64,000 nucleotides of DNA from Glycomyces paridis (GTDB taxonomy: Bacteria > Actinomycetota > Actinomycetes > Mycobacteriales > Micromonosporaceae), in the NCBI RefSeq assembly GCF_004912155.1, contig NZ_STGX01000004.1, positions 183,776-247,775 on the forward strand. The letters run 5' to 3'. The position numbers and the translations under genes were made by a program. Below the pieces are notes generated by a model that saw nothing but the letters and a program-made list of their open reading frames with translations, was not told the origin of the DNA and did not search any database. The stretch's first letter is position 1. Every line of letters begins with the position of its first letter. Positions 18,310 to 25,818 of the stretch are shown here, piece by piece.

Positions 18310-20421
18310 GTGGGGGTCGTGGAGTTCGCGGTGGTGGAGGTGCGGCGTCCGGGGGCGATGAGCGCCCGGGTGTACCGGGAGTTGTTCGCGCCCTCGTTTC
18401 CGGCCGAGGAGCTGGAGAGCGAGGCGAGCGTGGAGGCGGCGCTCGACGCGGGCGAGGGGAGCCTGCTGGTCGCCGTCGACGAGGACGGCGCGCCCGGCGG
18501 GGCGGCGTTCGGGCGGTGGTCGGAGGCCTCGCGGGTGCAGTTGCTGACGTACCTGGCGGTGGACGGGCGCACGCGCGGGCACGGGGTGGGCGGGCGTCTG
18601 CTGCGGGAGGCGGTGGGGGTGTGGCGGGAGCGGTACGACCCGTGCCTCGTCGTCGCCGAGATCGAGTCGCCCGACGCGCCCGCGAGCGAGGCGCACGGCG
18701 ATCCGCGCCGGCGCCTGGCGTTCTACGAGGCGGCGGGCGCGAGGGTGCTCGACCTGCCGTACTTCCAGCCGGGCATCGGCGGGCCCGCGCACCGGGTGCC
18801 GGGGATGCTGCTGCTGGCGCTGCACGTCGCGCCGCCGTTCACGCCGGACGGACCGGACCTGGTGGCCGCGGCGCCGCTGCGCCGGTTCATCGTGGAGTAC
18901 CTGGAGGCCTCCGAAGGCAAGGTCGGCGCCGACGCCGAGACCGGGGAGCTGCTGCGGGCCCTCGACCGGCCCGGCGGCGTGCGGCTCGACGCGCCCGGAG
19001 GTGGCCGGGCCTCGTTAGCCTCGGGCGACATGACCTTCGGACCGCCCGCGCCCCATTCGCACCTCGACGTCCTCGACGGCCTCGGGCTCTTCGAGTTCGC
19101 CGTGGGGCACAACGCGTTCGAACTGCGCATCGGCGGCGACCCGATCGCCTGCGACGAGCACGACCAGGGCGGCTCGATCGGCTGGATCGCGAAACGCCTG
19201 GTGCCGCAACCGGACCGCGACGCCCTGCACCGCCCGGACGCGTGGGTCGAACCCGAGGAGTGGGACGTGCTGCGGCAGTGGCTTCGCCATGTCGAGCCCG
19301 GCGACGACCCGGCGCCGCTGCGCCCGCTCGTGTCGCTCATGGAGTCCGGCTCCTACCGGGTCTCGATCCAGACGCTCCCGTACGTCCACATCAGAGCCGC
19401 TGATCCGGCGAAGCCGTCGTTCTGGTACGCCGACGAGGACCTCCCCCAGTTCGGGAACACGTTCATCCCGACCCACCACTGGCCGCCGCCGGACCGGGAG
19501 GCGGTGGCCGACTACCGGGCCCGCCTGCGCACCGGGCGGGCGCATCCGGCGGTCGTGCTGCTCACCCACCCCGAGTCGGCCGCGTACTACGTGCTCGACG
19601 GGCACCACAAGCTCGCCGCCTACCTCGCGCTGGAGCGGGACCCGGTGTGCGTGATCGTCATGCCCGAGACCGAGCGCTCCCGCGGACACCTGTCCTATCT
19701 GGACCACGAGTCGGAGGAGTACCGGTTCGAGGAGAACGCGTTCGGCGAGGGCGTGCTCGCGCTCCACGGCGTCGACGGGGCGAGCGCGCTGCGCATCGGC
19801 GGGAAGCCGTTCCTGGTGGAGGGCTACACGGGCTCGGGCACGGTCGACCGGTTGGCGGTGCGCTCGGGCAATCCGTGGTTCCGCCGCAAGGTCCGGCACC
19901 TGCGCGACTGGCTGCGCGAGCCCGACCAGTGCAGCGCCGCGGAGATGACGCGCACCATCTGGCGGCTGCTCGCCCCCGGCCGGTACGGCCTGCGTCGCTG
20001 GACCCCCGAGGTCTACTACGTCCAGTCGACCGCCGAGCGCCGATACACGAGCTGGTACGTCGGCATCACCACGCCTGATCTGGGCCCGGTGCTCGTCCCG
20101 ACCGACCAGTGGCCGCCGCCCGACCGAGACGCCGTGCACGAGTACCGCCGCATGATCGAGGACGGCAAGCGGCCCTTGGTGCTCACGATGCGGGCCGGGC
20201 CCGCCGAGGACGAGGAGGACGCCGTCGCGTTCATCGTCGACGGGCACCACAAGCTCGCCGCGTACGCCCTCGCGGGCGTCGCCCCGCACTGCCTCGACGT
20301 CGCGAAGTCCTCCGAGGAGGTCGCGTGCGCCCCGCACGACCTGGTCACCGTCGTCGGCGGCGATCCCGAACTCGCACGGTTGACGGCGAACCTGCTGCGC
20401 TACCTTGAGAAGCCGACCTGA
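18310..20421 (+). CDS. GNAT acetyltransferase fused to two ParB/Srx-like DGHHK modules
   Basis: GTG 18310 has GGAGGGG seven bases upstream; 703 residues. Residues about 1-175 are a GNAT domain with the acetyl-CoA loop RTRGHGVGGRLL. Two homologous modules follow. Each ends in an aromatic PTDQWPPPD or PTHHWPPPD segment, then a VLDGHHKLAAY or IVDGHHKLAAY signature (around residues 430 and 645), resembling ParB/sulfiredoxin-fold proteins. The second module begins ALHGVDGASALRIGGKPFLVEGYTGSG. A single-module paralogue lies at 22930. The domains suggest covalent modification coupled to a ParB/Srx-like nucleotide or phosphate chemistry. That role is inferred and the target is unknown. Confidence 0.82.
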   Translation: MGVVEFAVVEVRRPGAMSARVYRELFAPSFPAEELESEASVEAALDAGEGSLLVAVDEDGAPGGAAFGRWSEASRVQLLTYLAVDGRTRGHGVGGRLLREAVGVWRERYDPCLVVAEIESPDAPASEAHGDPRRRLAFYEAAGARVLDLPYFQPGIGGPAHRVPGMLLLALHVAPPFTPDGPDLVAAAPLRRFIVEYLEASEGKVGADAETGELLRALDRPGGVRLDAPGGGRASLASGDMTFGPPAPHSHLDVLDGLGLFEFAVGHNAFELRIGGDPIACDEHDQGGSIGWIAKRLVPQPDRDALHRPDAWVEPEEWDVLRQWLRHVEPGDDPAPLRPLVSLMESGSYRVSIQTLPYVHIRAADPAKPSFWYADEDLPQFGNTFIPTHHWPPPDREAVADYRARLRTGRAHPAVVLLTHPESAAYYVLDGHHKLAAYLALERDPVCVIVMPETERSRGHLSYLDHESEEYRFEENAFGEGVLALHGVDGASALRIGGKPFLVEGYTGSGTVDRLAVRSGNPWFRRKVRHLRDWLREPDQCSAAEMTRTIWRLLAPGRYGLRRWTPEVYYVQSTAERRYTSWYVGITTPDLGPVLVPTDQWPPPDRDAVHEYRRMIEDGKRPLVLTMRAGPAEDEEDAVAFIVDGHHKLAAYALAGVAPHCLDVAKSSEEVACAPHDLVTVVGGDPELARLTANLLRYLEKPT

Positions 20422-20446
20422 CCGAGGGATCGCGAGGAGCGCCGAC

Positions 20447-21595
20447 ATGCCCGAGACCCCGCAGCGCGACAATCCCTGGATCCGCTGGAGCCCGCCGGGC
20501 AAGGCCCTGCGGATGCGGGCCCTGCGCGCGGACGCCGCGGTCTCCCACGACCGCGCCGAGCTCGACGCCGCCGGCGAGGCGCGGCCGGGCCTGCTGCGCC
20601 TGCGCGTGGTGACGACCGCGACCGCGGGACCGGTCGACCAGGTCCGTGCCACGAAGCGGGGCAAGGACATGTGGGTCCCCGTCTGCACTGTCGACGACGA
20701 GCCGGTGTCCACCGGCTTCGGCACGCTCACCGTCCCCATCGGACCGGGCTCGCATGTGGTCGCGGTGCAGACGCAGGACTCCGCCGAGCCCTGCTGCACC
20801 GCACTGCTCGTGGACGGGGAGGCGGGCGCGAACCTCGTCTACGCCGCCCCGCACCTGCCTTCGGGGGCGGGACTGACCGAGGTGTCCCAGCACGGGCGCC
20901 TGGGCCGCCCGGGCGTCATGCCCGCGCTGTGGCCCGACTACCGGTACCTGCGCTGGTTCTCCTACGCCGTGCTCGCGTTCCTGCTGACGGCCTTCGCGAC
21001 CGGCGCCGTCGGCGCGCTGACCGTCGGCTCGGGGCCGGTCGCCGTCGCGCTCGCCGCCGCGATGGTCCTCGTACCGTCCACATTGGTCGCCTACGTCGTG
21101 GGCGGCCGCGTCAAGCGCCGCCGCGACCGCGCCGTGGCCGACGCCGCCGCCCGCACCGAGACCGCGCTCGACTTCGCACCCGTTGCGGCGCAGGACTGTT
21201 GGCATCTCGCCGAAGGCACCGAAGCCCCTGCGCCGCGGCGGCCGGGCCACGGCCTCGTCGTGGTCCGTCAGGAACTGCGCCAGTGGCCCGACCCGGTCCC
21301 GCAGGAGCCCTTGTTCAAAGCGCTCCCCCAGGCCGCGGCGACCACGCCCGCGCCCCGCGTCGCCGTCGGCGGCCGCAACCTCCCGACCGGCTGGGGCGCC
21401 TGGGCCCTCGAAGTCCCCGTCGGCCGCCACCTCGCCGAAGCGACCCTGAACGGCGCCAAGGGATCGACGCAGGTCGAGGTGACCGCGGGAGGCCACACCG
21501 ACGTGGTGGTCGCCGTCCGCACCGAGCACCGCTGGAGCGGCACCGGCGCGGACGCGACGCTCACCGCCTCCACGCACCGGGTGGAGGTCCGCTAG
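20447..21595 (+). CDS. two-TM protein with extracytoplasmic-type beta domains
   Basis: ATG 20447 follows GAGGAG; 382 residues. The N-terminal 150 residues are beta-rich and carry VVTTATAGPVDQV and VSTGFGTLTVPIGPGSHVV, then two adjacent TM helices (about residues 166-190 and 196-218). A charged loop and a C-terminal beta domain follow (ALEVPVGRHLAEATLNGAKG). The two outer domains look like repeats of the same fold, each with a terminal H-x-V-x-V edge strand. It starts 26 bases after the GNAT-ParB gene and may be co-transcribed. Its end overlaps the convergent gene by four bases. No family is recognised. Confidence 0.8.
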   Translation: MPETPQRDNPWIRWSPPGKALRMRALRADAAVSHDRAELDAAGEARPGLLRLRVVTTATAGPVDQVRATKRGKDMWVPVCTVDDEPVSTGFGTLTVPIGPGSHVVAVQTQDSAEPCCTALLVDGEAGANLVYAAPHLPSGAGLTEVSQHGRLGRPGVMPALWPDYRYLRWFSYAVLAFLLTAFATGAVGALTVGSGPVAVALAAAMVLVPSTLVAYVVGGRVKRRRDRAVADAAARTETALDFAPVAAQDCWHLAEGTEAPAPRRPGHGLVVVRQELRQWPDPVPQEPLFKALPQAAATTPAPRVAVGGRNLPTGWGAWALEVPVGRHLAEATLNGAKGSTQVEVTAGGHTDVVVAVRTEHRWSGTGADATLTASTHRVEVR

Positions 21596-22797
21596 CCCTC
21601 GGCGACCGCGTGCAGGTCGTCGTGGATCGTGCGGTCGGTGCCCTCGTACGTGTCGCGGACCTGCTGCATCTTGTCGCCGTGGTCGGCGAGCGTGATCGAT
21701 ACGAACTGGACGTCCTGCTCGTACGTCGCGGTATTGTCGTTGTAGCTGCCCGCGAAGAACAGGCCGCAGATCCCCCAGGTCATCTCGCCGCCGGCGATCT
21801 CCTTGATCTTGTCGCTGATGTCGGCGGCGTTGCCCGACTGGGCGACGAAGCTCGCCTTCGCGGTCGTCAGCTCCTCCAGGTCCACCGCCAGGCCCGCGTC
21901 GAGGTTCGCCTCGACCGCGCCCGCGTTCCCGCCCCGGTCGAAGCCCTCGCCGAACAGCGTCCGCGCCGAAGCGGCCGTCGCTGCCACGAGCGCGCCCAGC
22001 AGCACCCCGTAGATGCCCTTCGTCGTGAACACCTTCTTCAGCGCCTTGAGCAGCGCCCGGAGGATGCCCTTGACCGCCCAAGCGATGAACGCGCCGATCG
22101 ACCCGCCGAACGTGAACGTCGAGGACGCCAGCGCGATCGCGCCCGCGTACAGCAACTCCTCCAGCAGCGCCGCCAGGATGCCCTTGATGACCTCGTAGAT
22201 GAGGTTCGCGAGCGCCTGCGCCCAGGCCAGGCCCCGCTGGATGACGTCGGCCTGGTCGGAGAGCGCGTCGATCGTGTAGCACAGGGCCGCAACGCTCTTG
22301 CTCGCCCCGTTCGCGGCCGCGCCGCCCCAGGACTGGAGCGCCGTGGCGGCCTTCTCGGCGACCTCGCCGGAGAGCTCGTGCAGGGCGACCTTCACCATCT
22401 CCCAGTCGTCGATCTGGTTCTGCATCTCCTCGGCGTCCCCGGCGACCTCCTTGAGCAGGTCGTCGAGCGGCTCGATGTAGGCGAGCAGCAGGTCGATGAT
22501 GAAGTTGGCGCCCAGGAACGACAGCGGCGACTGGCCCGCCGCGCCCATCTTCCCGGTCATGTCGGCGAGCTTGAGCCCGAAGTCGGCGACGCTCGCGGCC
22601 GCGCCGACGACGCCGCCGAAGATCTCGTCGCCGCCGCCCTCGTTGATGCCCTGGAGGTTGTCGTACATGCCCTTGAGCATCCCGCCGAACAGCGGCATGG
22701 TGCCGAACGCCTTGATGGCCTCGGTCGTCGATTCAGGAGGCTTGTCCTCCTTGTAGGCGTTGATGTCGGAGCCATGCTCGGACCACTGGTCGCTCAC
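21592..22797 (-). CDS. WXG100/ESX-type secreted helical protein
   Basis: The start is GTG 22797 (MSDQWSEHGSDINAYKED); 401 residues. It is almost entirely helical, with long amphipathic stretches (LKLADMTGKMGAAGQSPLSF, VAEKAATALQSWGGAAANGA). The central region (about residues 185-275) is rich in Gly/Ala and contains two or more weakly hydrophobic helices. There is no signal peptide. Such large helical proteins with a WxG-like turn (LQSWGGAA) resemble ESX/type VII substrates with LXG- or PPE-like N-termini. The C-terminal 120 residues (from about 280) include a folded Trp/Gly part (MTWGICGLFFAGSYNDN) that may be the effector portion. It follows the ParB-like gene on the same strand. Confidence 0.7.
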   Translation of the reverse strand: MSDQWSEHGSDINAYKEDKPPESTTEAIKAFGTMPLFGGMLKGMYDNLQGINEGGGDEIFGGVVGAAASVADFGLKLADMTGKMGAAGQSPLSFLGANFIIDLLLAYIEPLDDLLKEVAGDAEEMQNQIDDWEMVKVALHELSGEVAEKAATALQSWGGAAANGASKSVAALCYTIDALSDQADVIQRGLAWAQALANLIYEVIKGILAALLEELLYAGAIALASSTFTFGGSIGAFIAWAVKGILRALLKALKKVFTTKGIYGVLLGALVAATAASARTLFGEGFDRGGNAGAVEANLDAGLAVDLEELTTAKASFVAQSGNAADISDKIKEIAGGEMTWGICGLFFAGSYNDNTATYEQDVQFVSITLADHGDKMQQVRDTYEGTDRTIHDDLHAVAEG

Positions 22798-22929
22798 GGT
22801 GCACCTCGTTCGTGCTCGCCTCCGCGCCCGAGGGGACCGCGCGTGCGCGCACCGGCGGGGAAGGGGTGATCAGGTAGGACCCGACGATACCGAGCACCCG
22901 CCACCGCACGGCCCGTTCAGGACCGGGCC

Positions 22930-23664
22930 TCAGCGTCCGCCCTCCAGGTAGCGCAGGAGGTTCGCGGCCGACGCTTCGAGGCGCCGGTCGCCGCCGGTGA
23001 CCTCGCGCAGGTCCTCGGGCCTGCACGGCCTGCGGTCGGCGAGGCGGGCGATGTCGAGGAAGTGCGGGGCGACCTGGGCGCGGCGGTAGGCGGCGAGCTT
23101 GTGGTGGCCGTCGAGGAGGAACGCGGCGCAGTCCTGCTCGTCGCCGGGCGGCTCGGAACGCAGGAGGACCGCCAGGGGCCGCTCCCCGCGCTCGATCGCG
23201 GCGGCGTACCCGGCGAGGGCCTCCTCGTCGGGCGGGGGCCACTGGTCGGTGGGGATGACCGCGGTGCCCTCGGTGCCGATGGGCTCGTACGGGTACCACC
23301 AGGCCGTCCGGTTCTCCCCGAACGGTTCGATGTGGACGTTCGCGTCACGCCAGACGCGCACGCCGTAGTCCCCCGGTTGCAGCAGCGCCAGCAGCGGCCG
23401 CGCCAGGCCCACCGGGTCCTCGTCGGGGACGGTCGCGGCGAGGCGGTCGCGCAGGACCCGCAGCGAGGAGCGCAGGCGGGTGTCGCGGGAGCGGATGGCG
23501 AACCGGTCGATCGAGCCCGAGCCGGTGTAGCCCTCCACGATGACCGGCCGCCAGCCGACGCGGAGGGCGCTGGCGCCGTCGTGGCCGCCGACGGCGATGG
23601 TGCCGTCGCCGTCGCCGACCTCCACCACCCGGTATCCGAGTGATTCGGCCAGTCGCGTGATCAT
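22930..23664 (-). CDS. stand-alone ParB/Srx-like DGHHK module protein
   Basis: ATG 23664 has GGAGGGG five bases upstream; 244 residues. It is a full-length single copy of the module found twice in the 18310 gene: HDGASALRVGWRPVIVEGYT, TAVIPTDQWPPPDEEALAGY, then FLLDGHHKLAAYRRAQVAPH. It also shares the C-terminal LLRYLE ending. The repeated HDGASALR, GYTGSG and DQWPPPD blocks show common ancestry. The module resembles ParB/sulfiredoxin-like folds, which act on phosphoryl or sulfinyl groups or on nucleotides; the actual activity is unknown. It is transcribed toward the WXG100-type gene. Confidence 0.82.
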   Translation of the reverse strand: MITRLAESLGYRVVEVGDGDGTIAVGGHDGASALRVGWRPVIVEGYTGSGSIDRFAIRSRDTRLRSSLRVLRDRLAATVPDEDPVGLARPLLALLQPGDYGVRVWRDANVHIEPFGENRTAWWYPYEPIGTEGTAVIPTDQWPPPDEEALAGYAAAIERGERPLAVLLRSEPPGDEQDCAAFLLDGHHKLAAYRRAQVAPHFLDIARLADRRPCRPEDLREVTGGDRRLEASAANLLRYLEGGR

Positions 23665-24060
23665 CCGCCCCTCCGTCCGCGTGCGGCCGGCCCGGGCAGG
23701 GCCGACGGGCCCGCCCGGTGCGCGCCCCCTGCCGGCCTGGGCCGCCGCGAGGCGGCCCGGGCCGTGGCGCGATCGGGCTCCTGGCGGGCCTCCGCACATC
23801 GTAGGGCCCGGCGGCGTTCCGGGCCGGTGCGGCCGCGTCGGCCTCCGGGCCGTGGGGCGGATACCCCGGGCGGGGCCGGTTCGAAACCTGTTCGCGGCCC
23901 CCGATTCCGCCGTTCGGGGAGGCGCGGCGGCGCCGCGGGGCCATTACACTGAAGGGCACTGTCACTCAATGGCACGGCCGCTGCGCCGCACGGCCTTCCC
24001 CCGGCGCCTCGCCGTTCCCTTCCGCCCCCGGGCCGGTTCCCCCCTTCAGGAGTGCACGTC
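23665..24060. promoter_or_regulatory. divergent promoter region with a small ORF
   Basis: This 396-base divergent gap has a TACACT -10-like hexamer at 23945-23950 on the plus strand. Downstream, ATG 23969 opens a 31-codon Arg-rich ORF whose TGA (24062-24064) overlaps ATG 24061 of the next gene. It could be a leader ORF or a chance frame; it has no clear ribosome site. No structured RNA was recognised in the rest. Confidence 0.4.
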
Positions 24061-24555
24061 ATGAGCGACCCCCTTCCTCCCTTCCCTCCCGGTCCGGCGC
24101 CGGGGGCGATGCCCGGTGCGACCAGGGCGGCCGTGGTGCTGCTGTGGATCGGTGTCGGCTTCGGCGTCTGCGGGGGTCTCGCGTCCCTGTTCGGTGCGGC
24201 GACGCTCGGCGCGCTGGAGGACGACGGGCAGGTCATCCTGCCCGAGTCGTTCATGCCGCTGCTGGTGGTGTCGATCGTGCAGATCACGGTGTGGACGGTG
24301 CTGCGCGGCGTCTTCGCGGTGAAGATCGCCCGGCGCAGCGCGACGGCCCGCAAGGGCGCGGTGATCCTGGAGGCGGTGGGGCTGGCCCTGTCGCTGGTGT
24401 CGTGGGTCGTCACGCCCGACATCGAGGTGGTGGGGGCGCCGACGCAGACGAACGAGGGCGCGGCGATGGTCGGCGCGGTCCTGGGCGCGGCCGTGGCCGC
24501 GGTCGTCATCGGCACGCTCATGTCCGAGGCGTCGCGGCGCTGGTGCGACCGCTGA
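24061..24555 (+). CDS. four-TM small membrane protein
   Basis: ATG 24061 follows CAGGAG at seven-base spacing; 164 residues. A Pro/Gly-rich N-terminus (about residues 1-22) precedes four membrane helices (about 25-48, 62-85, 100-118 and 130-152). Short N-terminal Pro-rich tails followed by four TM segments are common in actinobacterial hypothetical membrane proteins. No conserved polar residues suggest an enzyme. It ends with a WCDR tail. Function is unknown. The gene stands alone on the plus strand after a divergent promoter. Confidence 0.82.
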   Translation: MSDPLPPFPPGPAPGAMPGATRAAVVLLWIGVGFGVCGGLASLFGAATLGALEDDGQVILPESFMPLLVVSIVQITVWTVLRGVFAVKIARRSATARKGAVILEAVGLALSLVSWVVTPDIEVVGAPTQTNEGAAMVGAVLGAAVAAVVIGTLMSEASRRWCDR

Positions 24556-24623
24556 GGCGGTTATCGCGTTGCCGGTGTTGGCGGCGGGACCCTATGGTGT
24601 TGAGCGAAAGTGAGGGTCGACCC

Positions 24624-25358
24624 GTGACGAAGTTGAATCAGATCATCGCGATCGAGAAGAGCGTCAAGGCGAAGGCGGGGCGCGTGCTCGGCGACGCCGG
24701 GCGCGAGCTGTCGAAGGCGCCGCTCCTGTCGGGCATCTCGCGGACCTACCAGCCCAAGGACGAGGAGGGCGAGCAGCTGCCGCCGGAGTCGACGAAGGTG
24801 CAGCGGCGGGTCGAGGAGCAGCTGCGGGAGGTCGCGTCGGCGATGACGCGCCTGTTCGACGTGACCGCCACGAAGGACCGCACGAACGCGGTCGCGACCG
24901 CTGACGTCGTCGTCGACGGCGAGGTGCTCGTGCCCGACGTCCCGGTGACGTACCTGCTGTTCCTGGAGAAGCAGCTCGCCGAGCTCCAGGCGTTCGTGAA
25001 GTCGCTTCCGGTCCTGGACGCGGCCGAGTCGTGGGCGTTCAACGACGCCGCCGACTGCTTCGCGACCGACCCGGTGAAGACGGTGCGCACCAAGAAGGTC
25101 CCGCGCAACCACGTCAAGGCCGAGCCGACCGAGGAGCACCCGGCGCAGGTCGAGGTGTACTACGAGGACATCCCCGTCGGCTACTGGACGACGGTGCGGT
25201 TCTCCGGTTCGGCCCCGGCCAAGCGGGTCGCGCAGCTCTCCGAGCGGCTCGAGAAGCTCCAGTTCGCGGTGAAGTTCGCGCGCGAGGAGGCCAACGGGAC
25301 CGAGGTCGTGGACGAGAAGATCGGCGACAGGGTCTTCGGGTACCTGTTCGGCGAGTAG
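24624..25358 (+). CDS. DUF7873-like cytoplasmic protein
   Basis: The start is GTG 24624; 244 residues. It has a soluble alpha/beta sequence opening MTKLNQIIAIEKSVKAKAG, then a conserved-looking centre DVPVTYLLFLEKQLAELQAF and a C-terminal SERLEKLQFAVKFAREEANG. There is no signal, TM or metal motif. The whole sequence matches, from memory, a widespread bacterial protein family of unknown function that is about 240 residues long (DUF7873). Members often lie near phage or defence genes, but I cannot verify that here. A strong hairpin follows immediately. Confidence 0.8.
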   Translation: MTKLNQIIAIEKSVKAKAGRVLGDAGRELSKAPLLSGISRTYQPKDEEGEQLPPESTKVQRRVEEQLREVASAMTRLFDVTATKDRTNAVATADVVVDGEVLVPDVPVTYLLFLEKQLAELQAFVKSLPVLDAAESWAFNDAADCFATDPVKTVRTKKVPRNHVKAEPTEEHPAQVEVYYEDIPVGYWTTVRFSGSAPAKRVAQLSERLEKLQFAVKFAREEANGTEVVDEKIGDRVFGYLFGE

Positions 25359-25363
25359 AGACT

Positions 25364-25385
25364 CCCCTGCTTTGAGCGGCAGGGG
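25364..25385 (+). terminator. terminator hairpin after the DUF7873-like gene
   Basis: CCCCTGC (25364-25370) and GCAGGGG (25379-25385) form a 7-bp stem with an 8-base loop just after the stop. It lacks a U-tract. It ends the preceding gene and lies just before the tRNA-like region. Confidence 0.55.
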
Positions 25386-25386
25386 T

Positions 25387-25437
25387 GGCGCGCACAGCGC
25401 CGACGACGCTGAAACTGAAGTTCAGCCGCAATAGAGC
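25387..25437 (+). ncRNA. structured 5' leader of the permuted tRNA-like unit 1
   Basis: Two hairpins precede the first 3' half: GGCGC (25387-25391) with GCGCC (25397-25401), and GCTGAA (25408-25413) with TTCAGC (25421-25426). TAGAGC (25432-25437) directly precedes the anticodon-stem strand and is complementary to GCTCTA at 25532-25537 after the matching 5' half. The anticodon helix could therefore be extended beyond a 16-base bulge, as at a splice or processing junction. Confidence 0.4.
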
Positions 25438-25515
25438 GCGGTTCGAGTGGGGGGTTCGATTCCCTTCCTCCCGGGCATGACCGCCCGGGAGTAGCCCAAA
25501 GGCAGAGGCGACCGC
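25438..25515 (+). tRNA. candidate circularly permuted tRNA, unit 1
   Basis: The order on the DNA is reversed: anticodon-stem 3' strand GCGGT (25438-25442), variable loop, T-arm with GGTTCGATTCC (25453-25463), acceptor 3' strand CTCCCGG (25468-25474), a short linker, then acceptor 5' strand CCGGGAG (25485-25491), T8-A9, D-arm GCCC-AAAGGCAG-AGGC (25494-25509) and anticodon-stem 5' strand ACCGC (25511-25515). Both stems pair perfectly across the permutation (7 bp and 5 bp). In a normal-order reading neither pairs. The T stem/acceptor has one extra residue and no CCA is encoded. The anticodon loop is not resolved, so the amino acid is unknown. It may be a degenerate copy of unit 2. Confidence 0.5.
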
Positions 25516-25585
25516 GAAGACTGAGGCTCTCGCTCTAGATTCAGCATTTTCCACACCGCGCGGCTTCGCGACCGGCTCACCTGTA

Positions 25586-25658
25586 CATCGGGGTTGGGGG
25601 TTCGAATCCCTCCCGCCGCACCACATGCGGCGGTAGCTCAACGGCAGAGCGCGATGCT
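25586..25658 (+). tRNA. candidate circularly permuted tRNA, unit 2
   Basis: This is the cleaner unit. CATCG (25586-25590) is the anticodon-stem 3' strand. A canonical 5-base variable loop GGGTT and T-arm GGGGG-TTCGAAT-CCCTC (25596-25612) follow, then acceptor 3' strand CCGCCGC (25613-25619), discriminator A and encoded CCA (25620-25623). After only CAT comes the acceptor 5' strand GCGGCGG (25627-25633), T8-A9, D-arm GCTC-AACGGCA-GAGC (25636-25650), G26, then CGATG (25652-25656) and C32-U33. The acceptor (7 bp) and anticodon stems (5 bp) pair perfectly across the permutation. Every conserved position checked (T8, A14, G18G19, A21, T54T55C56, A58, C61) is right. The anticodon itself depends on how the halves join. 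Confidence 0.58.
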
Positions 25659-25713
25659 AGCAGCAGTCTCAAAGGCCGGCGTAAGAAGCCACAGCGGCGA
25701 CTATGTGGACTCA
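25659..25713 (+). ncRNA. structured 3' tail of the permuted tRNA-like unit 2
   Basis: The tail can fold as AGTC (25665-25668) with GACT (25708-25711), enclosing GGC...GCC and CACA...TGTG hairpins. CCGGC upstream (25572-25576) is complementary to GCCGG here (25675-25679), which could bring both ends of unit 2 together. No group I intron core is evident: GACTA is present at 25699 but no TAGTC partner was found. Confidence 0.35.
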
Positions 25714-25747
25714 GCGGCCCGGTGTTGAGGTCAACAACCCGGGCCGC
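25714..25747 (+). terminator. strong hairpin ending the tRNA-like transcription unit
   Basis: GCGGCCCGG (25714-25722) pairs with CCGGGCCGC (25739-25747). An inner GTTG/CAAC stem (25724-25735) closes on AGGT. This is the most stable hairpin of the region and a likely transcript end, although no U-tract follows. Confidence 0.55.
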
Positions 25748-25785
25748 GCCACCCTCCCCCGCACCCCTGGTGCATCATGGTGTGT

Positions 25786-25818
25786 ATGAGCGACAACAGA
25801 AAGGGCGATGCCGCGTAG
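25786..25818 (+). other. 10-codon ORF overlapping the next start
   Basis: ATG 25786 encodes MSDNRKGDAA and stops at 25816-25818, overlapping ATG 25808 of the next gene. It may be a leader for translational coupling, or a chance frame. Confidence 0.3.

Noticed and set aside
22798-22929. Additional small gene between the ParB-like and WXG100-type genes
   Set aside because: No start with a ribosome site and no coherent frame was found in the 130-base gap.
25485-25623. Normal-order tRNA made of the unit 1 5' half and the unit 2 3' half
   Set aside because: CCGGGAG does not pair with CCGCCGC and ACCGC does not pair with CATCG, whereas the permuted pairings are perfect.
25516-25713. Permuted group I intron core around the tRNA units
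   Set aside because: GACTA is present at 25699 but no TAGTC partner, and the 70-base stretch between units is too short for a full intron core. Not claimed.
25364-25747. Two-piece (permuted) tmRNA
   Set aside because: The D-arms are canonical tRNA D-arms with TA-GCxC and GG, and no mRNA-like tag ORF is associated.
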